The notes beneath the pieces are model-generated. The model searched no databases, was not told the origin of the DNA, and worked only from the letters and a program-made list of their open reading frames with translations. Positions 31,216-42,146 of a stretch of DNA of 64,000 bases are shown here, in pieces; within the stretch, counting starts at the first letter, position 1, and the number at the start of each line of letters is the position of its first letter. Position numbers and translations under genes: made by a program. Source of the stretch: Meira nashicola (Eukaryota; Basidiomycota; Exobasidiomycetes; Exobasidiales; Brachybasidiaceae); NCBI GenBank assembly GCA_001600355.1, contig BCJU01000001.1:2625178-2689177 (forward strand), read 5' to 3'.

Positions 31216-34200
31216 ACCATTTTCGGAAGAAATGCTGGAAACCTTTTCACCTATAGTAGACGGACGGAACCTGTATAGAAACTTTCCCATTAGTCATCTG
31301 AAGCAATAAGTTTCAGACATATATCAGATAACCATCTTAACAATAACAATATATCTATTAAAACATATTGCCATGCTGAACAATAGTCTAGTGTGATTAT
31401 TCACTATAAGACGCAATTCTTTTCCCCCACTTTGATCCGGATGCGCTGCGCAGCGCCAGCGCATGTGCTTTTAACGCTGCGCACTAACTGTACTTTGCGC
31501 ACGCTGCGTACGGACGATAAATCGGTTTTGAAATCGCGTATTGTTCCTGCTTTAAGGTTTGTTTATGCAGAAGAACAAGGAAAGTGAACACTAATTGAGT
31601 TTAGAGTGTAAAAGATTCCCATTCCATCTTACCTAGCCTGTCTAATTTAAATCTTAATAGAAAAAAGAGATTTTCATAAATCTGTCTTTTTTCAAACTCC
31701 GACACGATCTATGCATACGCGCTAGTTTGATACTGGCCTTGAACCAAGAAAAAGTTCGGCTTCTGGGGAAAGTTGATACGATAATAGTTGAATGCCTCTT
31801 ATTGTTCTCAAACAGGAAAAACAGTCACAATAGCATTGATTGAATTGATTCCCACACCAAGAAAGATAGTGCAACGGTACGGAAGAAGATGCAAGTAAGA
31901 TTGAATTTTTTTTTTCAGATTCACGTCTAAGTACGTAATTGCTGCGCTGAGCAGCGTGCCCCTTTCCCTTTTTTTGGGGGATTATGCAAAATGCACGCTA
32001 ACTTTGATACCAGAGTGATCAAAAAAGGCCTAGACTTCGAACGACCGGCTATTTTGGTTTGTAATGCATGAAACGAGTATTGTATGAAATGTTTTTCATT
32101 CCCGAGATCCCTATGTATACAGTAGAAATGAGTGTTTAACAATGTACATACACACAATAACGATCGGTTTTGCCATTCATAAAGAAATTTCGGGCATTGA
32201 CTTTTTTTTTTACTTCAATTAAATCACTACGTACAGATCGGCAGTCTTATTTTATTTAGCTATGTAAATTCGGCTTTCTCGAATGTGAAGAAACATGTCA
32301 TTCTTTATGATAAATTCAAACTCATACCTTTGCACATACGTACGTGTATGACATGATTAACCGATCAAGCATTGCTTCTTGATTGTCAAGAAAACATGGA
32401 GTAATTTTCATACTCCGATCATGCCATACTTTTGGGATACTCTGCTTTGTACCATATTCATCTTGCTGGCATAAACAATTTACGGAGAAATGAATGCATA
32501 CATATATACGTACATAACTGTACATTCGTATTCGATTTAACGATCGAAGCCACAGCTTTTATGAATGCGGGAAGATCAATAAATTGTATAAATGAACATG
32601 AGAAAAACACGTTGATTTTCATTCACAACCCGATTATGCATTAGATGATCGGCACATAGGCGGTGCATTCTAGGGAATTTATTGTTAAATCTGACGCAAG
32701 AACATCTGTGTTTGGTTACAGATGCGTCTTGAAATCTAAGTTGCAGATAAATTAGCTGCTCTACACGAGAATTGTTTTTAAAAAAAATTAAATCTCGATA
32801 GCTTAATCTAGACTTCTAAACTTGCTCTCTTACTTTTAGACTAGGGACAAGAATTTGACCCTGTGACGTTTTGGAAATTGAATGCATTACATACGTCTTC
32901 GAACACATTTCTCCCCTCCCTTTTATTGTTTAAAGTTGCGCTGCATAATGCTTTGACTATCATGTACATCCGGCAAATAACAGGTTATGCGTGCACAGCA
33001 CATGATTCATATCTCCCCAAATCTTGCTGCTTTCTTTTCTCTGCACATCGCCGCTCTGCGCAGCGCACACAGCAGAAACAGGCATAGGATTTGCTTTAAA
33101 CGCATCCTTCTTTAATTAGCGTTGTTGATCGTGGACAATTTTTTTTTCTAGAATTGGAGAATATGCACGCGCGAGAAGGAGCAGATAAAGACACTGTAAT
33201 CTGCATGACTGCGTCTCCGATTCGGAGAGCAAGCCGATTAAGTCATTGATCTATGTACATATGTATCTTTAAAACAGCAAAAAAAGCTTCCGCTTTATTT
33301 ATTGCATGCATATCCACTCCTATACCCCATTCATCATTCTTCTTTTTTTTTTATGTATTCCTTATTTTAGCCGAAATAAGTAAAGCTTATAAAGAGTCTT
33401 AATCTGAAACTATATGTATAATTGACAATCCATCTTTGGCGCTACTGCATGTAGTTTCGGACAAATGTGTTAATTATCTATCCTCTATTGCCAGCGTTTC
33501 TTCTGATCGGGGAGAACAATATTTTAGATAATTAGCACACTATCTGAGTATGCTTCTTTATATGGACATAGACGTTGGTCATCAAAATAGCCTAGTGTAA
33601 GACCTATTGAATGCATTTTCTGGTTCCAAAACAAAATCTTGAAGGGGGCACATATGCGCTTTAAATTTATAAGCAAAAGGTGTACAACACGCAAGAGCCA
33701 CGATAGTGGTCCTCATTTGATCTAATAAGGAGTGTTTATGCATAATGAATAAGACTGATTCAATGAATAAAAATTTCTTCTTCTATAAATCGACCTGAAT
33801 TCATCACTTTGTCATCCAATTGTAGCGGTACCGGGGATAGATCAATGCATTCGTATACAGCTATATCGCCAATTTTACTCAAAGGACAGCATAAACATCA
33901 GAACTTTACTGCATACACTTCTTACCGCATTTTTCACATAAGCATCTCATTGTTTCGCTTGCAAATTTTCGCCTTATCAATCATGTTTTGATTTTCTAGA
34001 CATTTCTTTTGTTCTTTGAATATCATTTTGTCATCATTGCAGTCATCACACAATTCAAATTCACCCAAACACAAAAAATTGACCTTCGACTCATTAATTT
34101 CGAGAGCATTTATCCGACTTTTCTACATTGTATAGGATTGTATAGGAACCTCTCTTTTGCACTTCCACAGAGCCTTTCTTTTGCACATCCATACTCTGTC

Positions 34201-36332
34201 AGAGCGTGCAGACACAGTGAGTTGAAGAGAAAGATGCTAGAATCTGGTGACCATTTCTTGCCATATTTCGAGCGTACGCAATTAATTACAGCTTTTCTGA
34301 TCAAATTTTTCCTACAAACCAGATCAGAGTAGGACTTGACTTAATTATCCCTTGTCCGATGCGATCTGACGACTGGCACATCATCTAAAATAATTTCAAT
34401 TGATACGCAAACACAATTTCCGCCCTGCCAAGACCGATTTTTTTTTTTCTTTACGGAAAAGAAGGATGCTGCACTTCTGTTGTCTTTTAACATAAATAAA
34501 AGGTGAGTTAGAAAAATCAGATCAAAAGGTCATCCGACGTGTTGTGTATGAGAGGGGTTTTGGTGAAAGACAATCATCAAATGCGCAAATGAAGCAATAT
34601 TTGATACGCGGATGCGTCCTTCTTTTTTGTGTGTTTTCTCTGTCTTTTTGCCATCTTTTTCGGCCCGTCATTGCGCGATTTTTTCCATTTTCGGATGAGA
34701 TTCCGGAATGAAGTCACTGGAAAAAAGAAGAAATTCTTTTGGAGCCAAATTGAATTGATAATCCTGATTCATCTTTACATTAATACACGCATACAATATT
34801 ACGCCAATCTTCATTTCAAGCTCAGAGTGAAATTCTAAGCAAAAAAATGCTTTAACGATGTCTTTCGCTCCGCTCTTTCGTATGAGTAATGTTCATCATG
34901 TCAGGCAAATTGCTCAGCTCAGGCGGTGCTTGTTTTTTTGCCAGCGAGTAACAGATGGACTTTGAGGCTATTCGGGTCATAGTTCATTTCAATTGACATA
35001 CGCAAACCCTTCTTTCTTTTAATTACAGCACAGCAACTGCGTGGGTCGGAGAAAATAATCAATCTGTGATTTGATCTTATCGAAAGATAGAGGCAGACAC
35101 GCATAAAGCGTTCAAAAATTTGTTCGATTTATACCACTCGCATTTTTAACGCCCAGATTCATCTACCAACTCCGTAGCGGAACGATTGGCGGTACGAAAT
35201 CACCCAGCATACACGGATTATTTGGGGGATCAAATTATTTTCGCATATTCTTTCGCCTTCATTTTTCTCTTCTCAATCTCGTCTTTCATTTGCAACCACT
35301 TCATCACCGCCACAAACAAAAGCTCGCTTTGATTGATCAATCATTTCGCAATCCGTTTGCGTTCACAGCATCAAATTAGTTCAAACGCAAAAACTTTCAA
35401 ACGAAAGCTCGGTACATCGTCCGATTCCACCTTTCATTACTGCATTCAATCGAAAGGTATTGAATTAAATTTTCAATTTGCCAGCGTCTTTCGTTCGTGA
35501 AGAGCGGAAAGCGGTGTTTCAATTGATAACGTCATCCTTTCTCTCGAGATAGCACAAAGGAGCAATACAAGATTGCATAGACAATTTCATTTTCACTTCG
35601 ACATATTGATCTCAATACGCAAAGGAGTTGGAAATTTCCAAGAAGCGCCCTCTTTTGAGATTGATGAAAAAAGAACGCCTTCAGGTACTCTGCTATCCGC
35701 TTTAAAATAATACCGTTTTTTTTTCTTGGACAATCCGATCAAAACAGCGCCTTAAAATTTCGGTTCAATAAGTTCCGGTCACACAATCAAAAAAACATCT
35801 ATTTTTCATTTTATAGTGTCTTTCCTTGACGATCGGTCACTTCCTCTCTGTCAAGGATAAAATTAGCCGTTCCGCCCACTTATCAAATCTATTCAAGTCA
35901 AAAACAGACCTTCTGGATAATTTCGGTTCATCTATTTTAGAGACAATTTGCACCTAGCGGATCCCCGCTCTCCATTTATATCACACCCATTCGACTTGCT
36001 GTGAAGATCATCGATCTGGATCGACACAAGATTAAAATTTGAAATCTGAACTGCGAAAGTTCTTTCTGCTTCCTCTACGGCCTCCATTGACGTAAACAAG
36101 TCTTTTCTGGAGAATTGTTCAAGCGTTGGCGTTGCCAAGAAGCCCTTTCTCGAAAGGACTTTTATACTGAGGTAATATATTTCGATCGAGAGCAAAAAAA
36201 AGACTTGAAAACAAGGCATTAAGCTCATCGATGATAGATTTGAGCTATTGAATGGATATAAGAAGGACCTCGAGCGCAAAATATTTTTTCAGCTTGCTCT
36301 GATTACCGTGATCATACGGTTTTTGTACTGAT
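31216..36332. other. 5.1-kb gene-free region upstream of the GATA factor
   Basis: The longest gap in the window. Short open frames (up to about 115 residues, such as 34009-34332 and 35932-36279) have no protein-like content. It holds the palindrome GCGCTGCGCAGCGC at 31443-31456 with neighbouring GCTGCGC strings, a CTGCGCAGCGC at 33056-33066, several TGTACATA-type motifs (32142, 33253), and many T tracts. The last kilobase is probably promoter and 5' leader of the GATA gene. A long non-coding RNA or a diverged spliced gene cannot be excluded. Confidence 0.5.
31443..31456. repeat. GCGCTGCGCAGCGC palindrome
   Basis: 14-bp perfect palindrome in a short GC-rich island (31435-31515) within AT-rich sequence. 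The island also holds CGCTGCGCAC and CACGCTGCGTAC. Confidence 0.5.
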
Positions 36333-38456
36333 ATGAGGGTTACTCCCGATGATCAAGAAAGGAGGCAACAACAAAGATCCGATCAAATAGCATCGTCCGA
36401 AGCAGATACGAAAATGTCAGTCGCAACCGCTCAACCAGCACATATGCCTACGAGCTCTTATGAAGAAAGCAAGAGCCGACTGCCACCATTATCATCCATG
36501 CTTCCACCTTTGAAACCGCGCATGAGCACGGGCACGACAAATTCACCCTACACAGAATACCCTAGGGCTACTATGTCTGCAAAGGAGATTGACACACACA
36601 CACCAGATATTCAATCACGAACGAGTATGGGAAGACCGATGATTGATCGCTCAGAAAGTGATTCAAGGCTTAATCCAGGCTTGAGTGATGGCTCTTCTGA
36701 AATTTCGGAGTACCGCCATGGACTTTCCCGCTCTCCGAATGAAAGAGCAGAAATGGACGGACAAGCCACAATACAACACGGATCAGAGAGACCGGAAGTG
36801 GATGGACAACTATCATCATCATACCACGGGTCCCACTCAAGTGAGATTGACGGACATGCATCTTCTTATCGCGGATATGGTAGACCTTCTTGGAGCGCCA
36901 AGGAACACGACATGCAAGATTCGCGCGATCGAATGTCATCTATGTCTATCAAACAATCTGTCCCTTCTCCTGCATATCTCTCACCAGCAATGGCATCTGC
37001 CACTCATCCGTCTTACAGTCGTCCAAGAGCACGTACTTCGACATCGGATGGTCAAGTATTTGCCAGCAATCGATCTGCTCAATCTCCTCCTCCTTCTTCC
37101 ACGACCAGATTTAGCTCTGATCCTTACAGCATGGATGATTTTTCTACCGTTTCATCTTCTTCCTCTTTGCGTGCACCTTCTCAACATTTCTACAGGTCGC
37201 AAGTTCGATCATCAACCAAACCGTATGAGATTGCATCAGCTTCTTCGGCGGAAATGGAATTGTTCAATCAATTATGGGATGTGATGATGGAAGTACGTAG
37301 GCACATCGAAAGATTCCAATCAAAAGCTTCAGCAGCAGGACCTCGTCCTTTACCATCAATTCGTGATGGTGACGTTGCAACTTTGACTTCACATTTGCAT
37401 TACGAGATCGATGTTTTGTCTGAAGCTGATGGTCGTACGGCTGATCATTTCGCATTGGATGTACGTCATTTACACGATCAATTTTCTCAACGAAAACAAA
37501 ATATGCGTGCTCGATCAAGTACAATTTCTATGGTTACTAATCGAGAACGAGCAAGTATTTCGCATTACTATCCACATCAACAGTATCACAGCTCATCCTC
37601 TACTTCTCCACCAATGTATCCAAGAGGATCAGCTTCTTCTTCTTCTCAAATACCTCAAGCTGCTTCGTATACTTCTTCGATGCCAAGTGGATATGGAGAA
37701 GCACCTTCTAGTGCTCCTCCCGTTCCACGGGGTCAGGAATTGTATTATCCGACGTACGATTACCATCGAAGGGAATACGGCAATCAAGGTAGAGATATGA
37801 TCAACCAAAGAATTGGAGTATACGATCGTAGAGCTTCTTCGGGCTATGCAACGCCAATTTACGATGGTCGATTCACTTCTGGTCTTTCTTCACCTCAAGA
37901 TGAAATGCGATCCATGTCATCCGGTCATTTAGGCCCCGCATCTGTCTTTCACGCCCATCAACAAGGAAGGATTTCACAAGCTATGCCAAGGAGGGTGCGT
38001 AAAAGACGTGATGAAGCTGAACAAAGTTGTTTAAGTTGTTCGGCGAAAGAAACGCCTGAATGGAGAAAAGGTCCAACAGGTCCAAGAACTTTGTGTAATG
38101 CCTGTGGATTATTGTATGCTAAACAATGTCGAAAACGCGAATTAGATCTTCAAGCACGCGGAAAACGTCAAAGAGGCTCTAGAACAGGTGGTGGAGATGA
38201 GATGACACAAGAAGAACGTGAAAGTAGTCTTTTGGAATTACAATTAGCCGTTCAAAGTCGCATCAATCAATCCAATCCGGTCACAATGGGCTCGTCAGAC
38301 GGCATACCGCCTTCTTCATTTCCAGGTAGTAATACCACAAATGAGATCGGTAGTAGCGTATCTAGTGGAATGTCCAGAGCTGTCATCAATCCAAACCAAC
38401 AAGCCCAAGTCGGTGAACGATCACCTCCCTCTTTACCTCCATTGATGCGTCATTGA
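36333..38456 (+). CDS. GATA-type zinc finger transcription factor
   Basis: 707 residues. One C-terminal GATA finger at about residues 566-600: C-x2-C, an 18-residue loop (SAKETPEWRKGPTGPRTL), C-x2-C (CNAC), then GLLYAKQCRKRE and a basic RGKRQRG tail, the DNA-contacting part. The 18-residue loop is the class shared with fungal NsdD and White Collar-2 factors rather than the 17-residue nitrogen regulators. The rest is Ser/Pro/Tyr-rich and disordered, except for a helical block around AEMELFNQLWDVMMEVRRHI (about 305-380). No PAS or light-sensing domain is seen, so a development-type (NsdD-like) role is a reasonable inference. Start at the first ATG of the frame; an internal Met (MSVATAQ) is an alternative. 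Confidence 0.85.
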   Translation: MRVTPDDQERRQQQRSDQIASSEADTKMSVATAQPAHMPTSSYEESKSRLPPLSSMLPPLKPRMSTGTTNSPYTEYPRATMSAKEIDTHTPDIQSRTSMGRPMIDRSESDSRLNPGLSDGSSEISEYRHGLSRSPNERAEMDGQATIQHGSERPEVDGQLSSSYHGSHSSEIDGHASSYRGYGRPSWSAKEHDMQDSRDRMSSMSIKQSVPSPAYLSPAMASATHPSYSRPRARTSTSDGQVFASNRSAQSPPPSSTTRFSSDPYSMDDFSTVSSSSSLRAPSQHFYRSQVRSSTKPYEIASASSAEMELFNQLWDVMMEVRRHIERFQSKASAAGPRPLPSIRDGDVATLTSHLHYEIDVLSEADGRTADHFALDVRHLHDQFSQRKQNMRARSSTISMVTNRERASISHYYPHQQYHSSSSTSPPMYPRGSASSSSQIPQAASYTSSMPSGYGEAPSSAPPVPRGQELYYPTYDYHRREYGNQGRDMINQRIGVYDRRASSGYATPIYDGRFTSGLSSPQDEMRSMSSGHLGPASVFHAHQQGRISQAMPRRVRKRRDEAEQSCLSCSAKETPEWRKGPTGPRTLCNACGLLYAKQCRKRELDLQARGKRQRGSRTGGGDEMTQEERESSLLELQLAVQSRINQSNPVTMGSSDGIPPSSFPGSNTTNEIGSSVSSGMSRAVINPNQQAQVGERSPPSLPPLMRH

Positions 38457-38858
38457 TCCGATTTCAATTCTAAATTTCAGCAGATCTACCCTTTGTACAA
38501 ATATTCCACTTTTTGTCTCCTTTGTCTTTCCTCAAAGCAACTTGCGTTCTATACATTTCCCCTTGATCGCTTCGATAATTAATACCTTGTATAATTCCAC
38601 CCTGTCAGTCTCGTGATTCCCATCTTATTTACTGTCATACTTCTTTTTTTCTCTCTCTATTCTTCCTTCCATATACCAGTAGTAACATTCATTACAACCT
38701 GTGGCAAAGCATTTTACGACTTTTAACATTCTGAACTTTTGATTGAAACATTTTATATTGGAACATGTGTTAAGGGAATAAATTGAGAAATAAAGCCAAG
38801 ATGTGTGGTCTGCATTGCGGAGAGGGAAATTCATATATATATGTATATTTTGCAATAC
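38457..38858. other. Convergent spacer between GATA factor and PAT1
   Basis: 402 bp of pyrimidine- and AT-rich 3' flank. ATATATATATGTATATTTTG lies next to the PAT1 stop and may be a polyadenylation efficiency element. No gene seen. Confidence 0.5.
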
Positions 38859-41729
38859 TTATACCGTAATTTGTGCAGCATCAAGATTGAGTGCATGCAA
38901 CAATAAATTCACGTTTCTGATTCGGAGATCCGCTTCTCCATGTGAAGCAGCAATCGGATTGGCTGCTGACCATTGTTTTGCTTCCAAAACATTTTCTAAA
39001 ATCTTTTCACGTAATCCGGTCACCAAGATTTGTTGTTGAGTCATATTTGCACTAACTGCAATTGCAGCCATCAATTGCCAAATGTCACGATCTTCAACTT
39101 CCAATTGAGCTTTACGTGCGCCATCCAAAGCAGGTGCTCCAAAAGGCAGTCTTGCCTTGGCTCTTGTAGATGGGAACAAGGTCACCAATTGTTCTGGCGG
39201 TTGAGCCAAACGTTGGATCAAAAGGTTGAAGATCTCATTCCATTGGGCAAGATCAGCGGGTGAAGGTGCAAATCCGTCTGCCTTGTTTAGACCTGCTGTT
39301 CCCATGATTGGTGAAGATGAAGATGGAGCCGATTGACGCAAAGAAGCAGCTCTTGAGAGGAAGATGGTCAAGAACGCCACTCCAGGCTTGCTTTGGGCAA
39401 CGCGAACAGGATTGTTGCGTTCCAAGAACAAAGCCAACATTCCGCTAACGATTCGCATAGGTACAGTGGCCATCAAGCTTAACATACCTGGAACAATACT
39501 TGTAACGAATGCTTCTGTTTGACGTTGAACGTTTGCTCTTCGTTCAACTGCTGCTGCAGATGCTTTCGTGTTGACTGGCTCGTCCAGTGCGACACTCTCA
39601 CGAACAACGTCCAATCGATCAAAGCTTGCAACAATCATTGTCATAGCTGTCAAAGTTTGCTCGCTGCTCAAATGACGCAATGCACGTGGCAAGATTCTCT
39701 TTCCTTTCACAGTTGACAATAGTGACACGAATGGATGTGGATCGGAAACTTCCAAAGGTTCAAGAACTCGTAGCTCTTGCCATAATTGAGAAGACAACAC
39801 ATCGCGTTGCTGTCTCCATTCTACCGCAGCTGGATCGCTGTTTTGTTCTGATACATCTGCAGGTGCGGTTCTTCTTGACTGCTCTAAGTTCAAAACGATG
39901 TCGTACAACTTTTCCAAGATTGTCAATACCTCCAATTTGTTCAGAGCAGGCCTCTTTTGAACACCACCTTGTGCCAAGCTGGCACCTTGAAGAGCTTGCT
40001 GTGCAGCGCTTTGTGCATGACCGGTTCCAGTGACATCGCTACCATCCTTTTTGATAGTTCCATTAGTCACAGTAGGCGAGGCTGATCCAGATTCGGTTCC
40101 GTCTTGCTTGATTTGCAACATTTGCCTTGGTGCTTTCGTCGTACCCAGACTAACTCTACCCAAAGCACCTTCCAAAGAAGCACTTCCTCCTGCCTTTTCG
40201 ATTCTCTCTTTTCGATTTTGCACAATTCTCTCCACTTGTTGTTGCATTCGCAACATAGCAGTCTCACGTCTATTTGGCTGAGCCTTACGTTGACGACCTT
40301 TCTTTTGTTTTTCTTCACCTTGTTGAACATTGAGCTCATCTTGTCCGTTCGCAGACTCTTCTGTCTTTCTCTGTTGTTTCTGTTTCTCTTCTTCATTACT
40401 CGCCGGTAAGGTGACTCGGCTACGATTACCGTGGAGAGCAAAGTAGATGTGTGCATAGAAATCATCAGTGTAAGGATCACTAGAGATCAATTGACTGACC
40501 TGAATTCGAGTGATGAAATCTTTATCGGAGCGACTCATGAGATTGTTTCGAGGTGCCATAGATTGAATTTTGGCAATACGAACTTGTCTCTTGTTCTCTT
40601 GACGGAATGCTTCATCAATCTTCGCTAACGCAGTATCAACCATGAAGCGAATCGTATTTTGTTCCTCCGGTGAACCGTCGATACGCGGCCAAAGACGAGG
40701 GTTGTCAATTTGTTGAGGCAACTTCTCTGGGCTGGCAGCTACTGTCAATGCTGGAAAATCGCGAACGACGCTGTCCGTAATACCAAAATGCATATATGGT
40801 GGCAGAGACATGATCCGTCCTTGGATGGGGTTTGGTAAAGTTTCCAGCATGATTCGCATACGTTGAAAGAGCAATTGCTGCAAGTTGGGGTCGTTTGGAT
40901 TCGGCATAGGTGGAATCGGTAATTGCACAGGGACGGGTTGAGCTTGAGGAGGAGCTTGTTGTGGTCGTGGAGGTGCGGATCCCAGAGCAGGGAAAGCAGA
41001 ATCATCACCTCCGAATACCTCTTGTGGTTTGGGAGCTTCTGCACTTTGTTTTGGTTGACTTCTTCTAGCCCGCATTTCTGCTTCTACCTCTTCCATCGTC
41101 AAAGGTCTTCTTTGCGCTTGTTGTGATTGAGGTCCAGTGGGAGGAGCAGATACGAGAGGTTGTGAAGGAGTATGAACATTTCTCTGATTTCTCATTTGAG
41201 CTTCAATCTCGTCCAACGATTGACCGGAAGAAGGAGCTGCTCCGCCTCTCGAAGGCGGAACAGACACTCTCCAAAAGTCATCCATTGTACTGGCAAATGC
41301 AGCATCATTCTTCTTCACTTGACCTAATCCAGAAGGATCTTTTGGGGTATCAGATTCAAAGAAAGCTGGAAGACTTGTTTGCTTTCCACCCGTTCCTCCA
41401 AAATCGAAATCTTTTCCAACATTACCCATTCCAAAAGTATCATCGTTGAAAGCGTCACCTGTTTCGTCTAAAAGATCACCTAATCCATCATCTTTATCAT
41501 CATCTCCAAGTTCACCTTCACCCCCACCACCGCCTCCCCATGTATAAATTTCAACATCTTCTTGTCCTGCTGCACGTAAACCTCTCAACTTTTCTTCAAA
41601 AGCTGCATCATCATCATCATCGTCAAGTAATTGATCGGTTGGATCAAAGGGATCAAGAGTTTTATCACCACTATCACCTAAAGAATTACGATCGCGCGGC
41701 AAATTTGTATCAAAGCCAAAGAATGACAT
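38859..41729 (-). CDS. PAT1: Pat1-type decapping activator
   Basis: 956 residues starting MSFFGFDTNLP. The acidic N-terminus holds the conserved DAAFEEKLRGL region. A middle block has LPPYMHFGITDSVVRDFPALT, and the Pat1 signature NLMSRSDKDFITRIQVSQLI with DPYTDDFYAHIYF follows (about residues 395-430). The C-terminal helical repeat domain (from about 600, KLEVLTILEKLYDIVLNLE) binds Lsm1-7 and Dcp2 in yeast. Family role: promotes removal of the mRNA cap and translational repression in P-bodies. Gln/Pro-rich linkers (PPRPQQAPPQAQPVPVQ) favour condensation. No intron found. Its start faces the SEC1 3' end on the same strand. Confidence 0.93.
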   Translation of the reverse strand: MSFFGFDTNLPRDRNSLGDSGDKTLDPFDPTDQLLDDDDDDAAFEEKLRGLRAAGQEDVEIYTWGGGGGGEGELGDDDKDDGLGDLLDETGDAFNDDTFGMGNVGKDFDFGGTGGKQTSLPAFFESDTPKDPSGLGQVKKNDAAFASTMDDFWRVSVPPSRGGAAPSSGQSLDEIEAQMRNQRNVHTPSQPLVSAPPTGPQSQQAQRRPLTMEEVEAEMRARRSQPKQSAEAPKPQEVFGGDDSAFPALGSAPPRPQQAPPQAQPVPVQLPIPPMPNPNDPNLQQLLFQRMRIMLETLPNPIQGRIMSLPPYMHFGITDSVVRDFPALTVAASPEKLPQQIDNPRLWPRIDGSPEEQNTIRFMVDTALAKIDEAFRQENKRQVRIAKIQSMAPRNNLMSRSDKDFITRIQVSQLISSDPYTDDFYAHIYFALHGNRSRVTLPASNEEEKQKQQRKTEESANGQDELNVQQGEEKQKKGRQRKAQPNRRETAMLRMQQQVERIVQNRKERIEKAGGSASLEGALGRVSLGTTKAPRQMLQIKQDGTESGSASPTVTNGTIKKDGSDVTGTGHAQSAAQQALQGASLAQGGVQKRPALNKLEVLTILEKLYDIVLNLEQSRRTAPADVSEQNSDPAAVEWRQQRDVLSSQLWQELRVLEPLEVSDPHPFVSLLSTVKGKRILPRALRHLSSEQTLTAMTMIVASFDRLDVVRESVALDEPVNTKASAAAVERRANVQRQTEAFVTSIVPGMLSLMATVPMRIVSGMLALFLERNNPVRVAQSKPGVAFLTIFLSRAASLRQSAPSSSSPIMGTAGLNKADGFAPSPADLAQWNEIFNLLIQRLAQPPEQLVTLFPSTRAKARLPFGAPALDGARKAQLEVEDRDIWQLMAAIAVSANMTQQQILVTGLREKILENVLEAKQWSAANPIAASHGEADLRIRNVNLLLHALNLDAAQITV

Positions 41730-42146
41730 CTTTACCTATTCCTTTTTTATAAATCGCTCGATAAGCGAAAACGATTGTGTAAGAATTATTGACTTACACA
41801 AACGATTTAGCTTAGGCGAACAAAAAGGGAATGATTCTTCTTGTCGATGGATGAACAAAGAAGAACTCTCAATTCGGATATGACACACATCAAGCACAGA
41901 CATCTTTTCTCTAATAATGTATGTACGCATCTAGTCCTAGACTGCCAGCCTAGAGGTTGAAGAATGCTGGATCCGCAACAGTGCAATGACGCCTAAATGT
42001 TACGCGCGTCTTACTTCCAGAATCAAGAATCTGCTCTAAAGTAAGTCCGTTTCACGTGTTCGCTCACAGTCAAGACAAAAAATGGCAATTCGATTGAATT
42101 TTACGACAAAGAATTATCAGAAAGAGTATGAATATTTTTATCTTAC
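41730..42146. promoter_or_regulatory. Upstream region of PAT1
   Basis: 417 bp between the SEC1 stop and PAT1 start, with a TTCACGTGTT box near 42052. No gene seen. Confidence 0.45.

Noticed and set aside
32000..32060. CTTCGAACGACC as a minus-strand tRNA B box
   Set aside because: The spacing and neighbouring bases do not fit a T arm, and no A box lies at a suitable distance.
34009..34332. 107-codon frame in the 5.1-kb gap
   Set aside because: Aromatic- and Ile-rich translation with no motif, consistent with a chance frame in AT-rich sequence.
35932..36279. 115-codon minus-strand frame just before the GATA gene
   Set aside because: Lies in the probable leader of the GATA gene and has no recognisable features.
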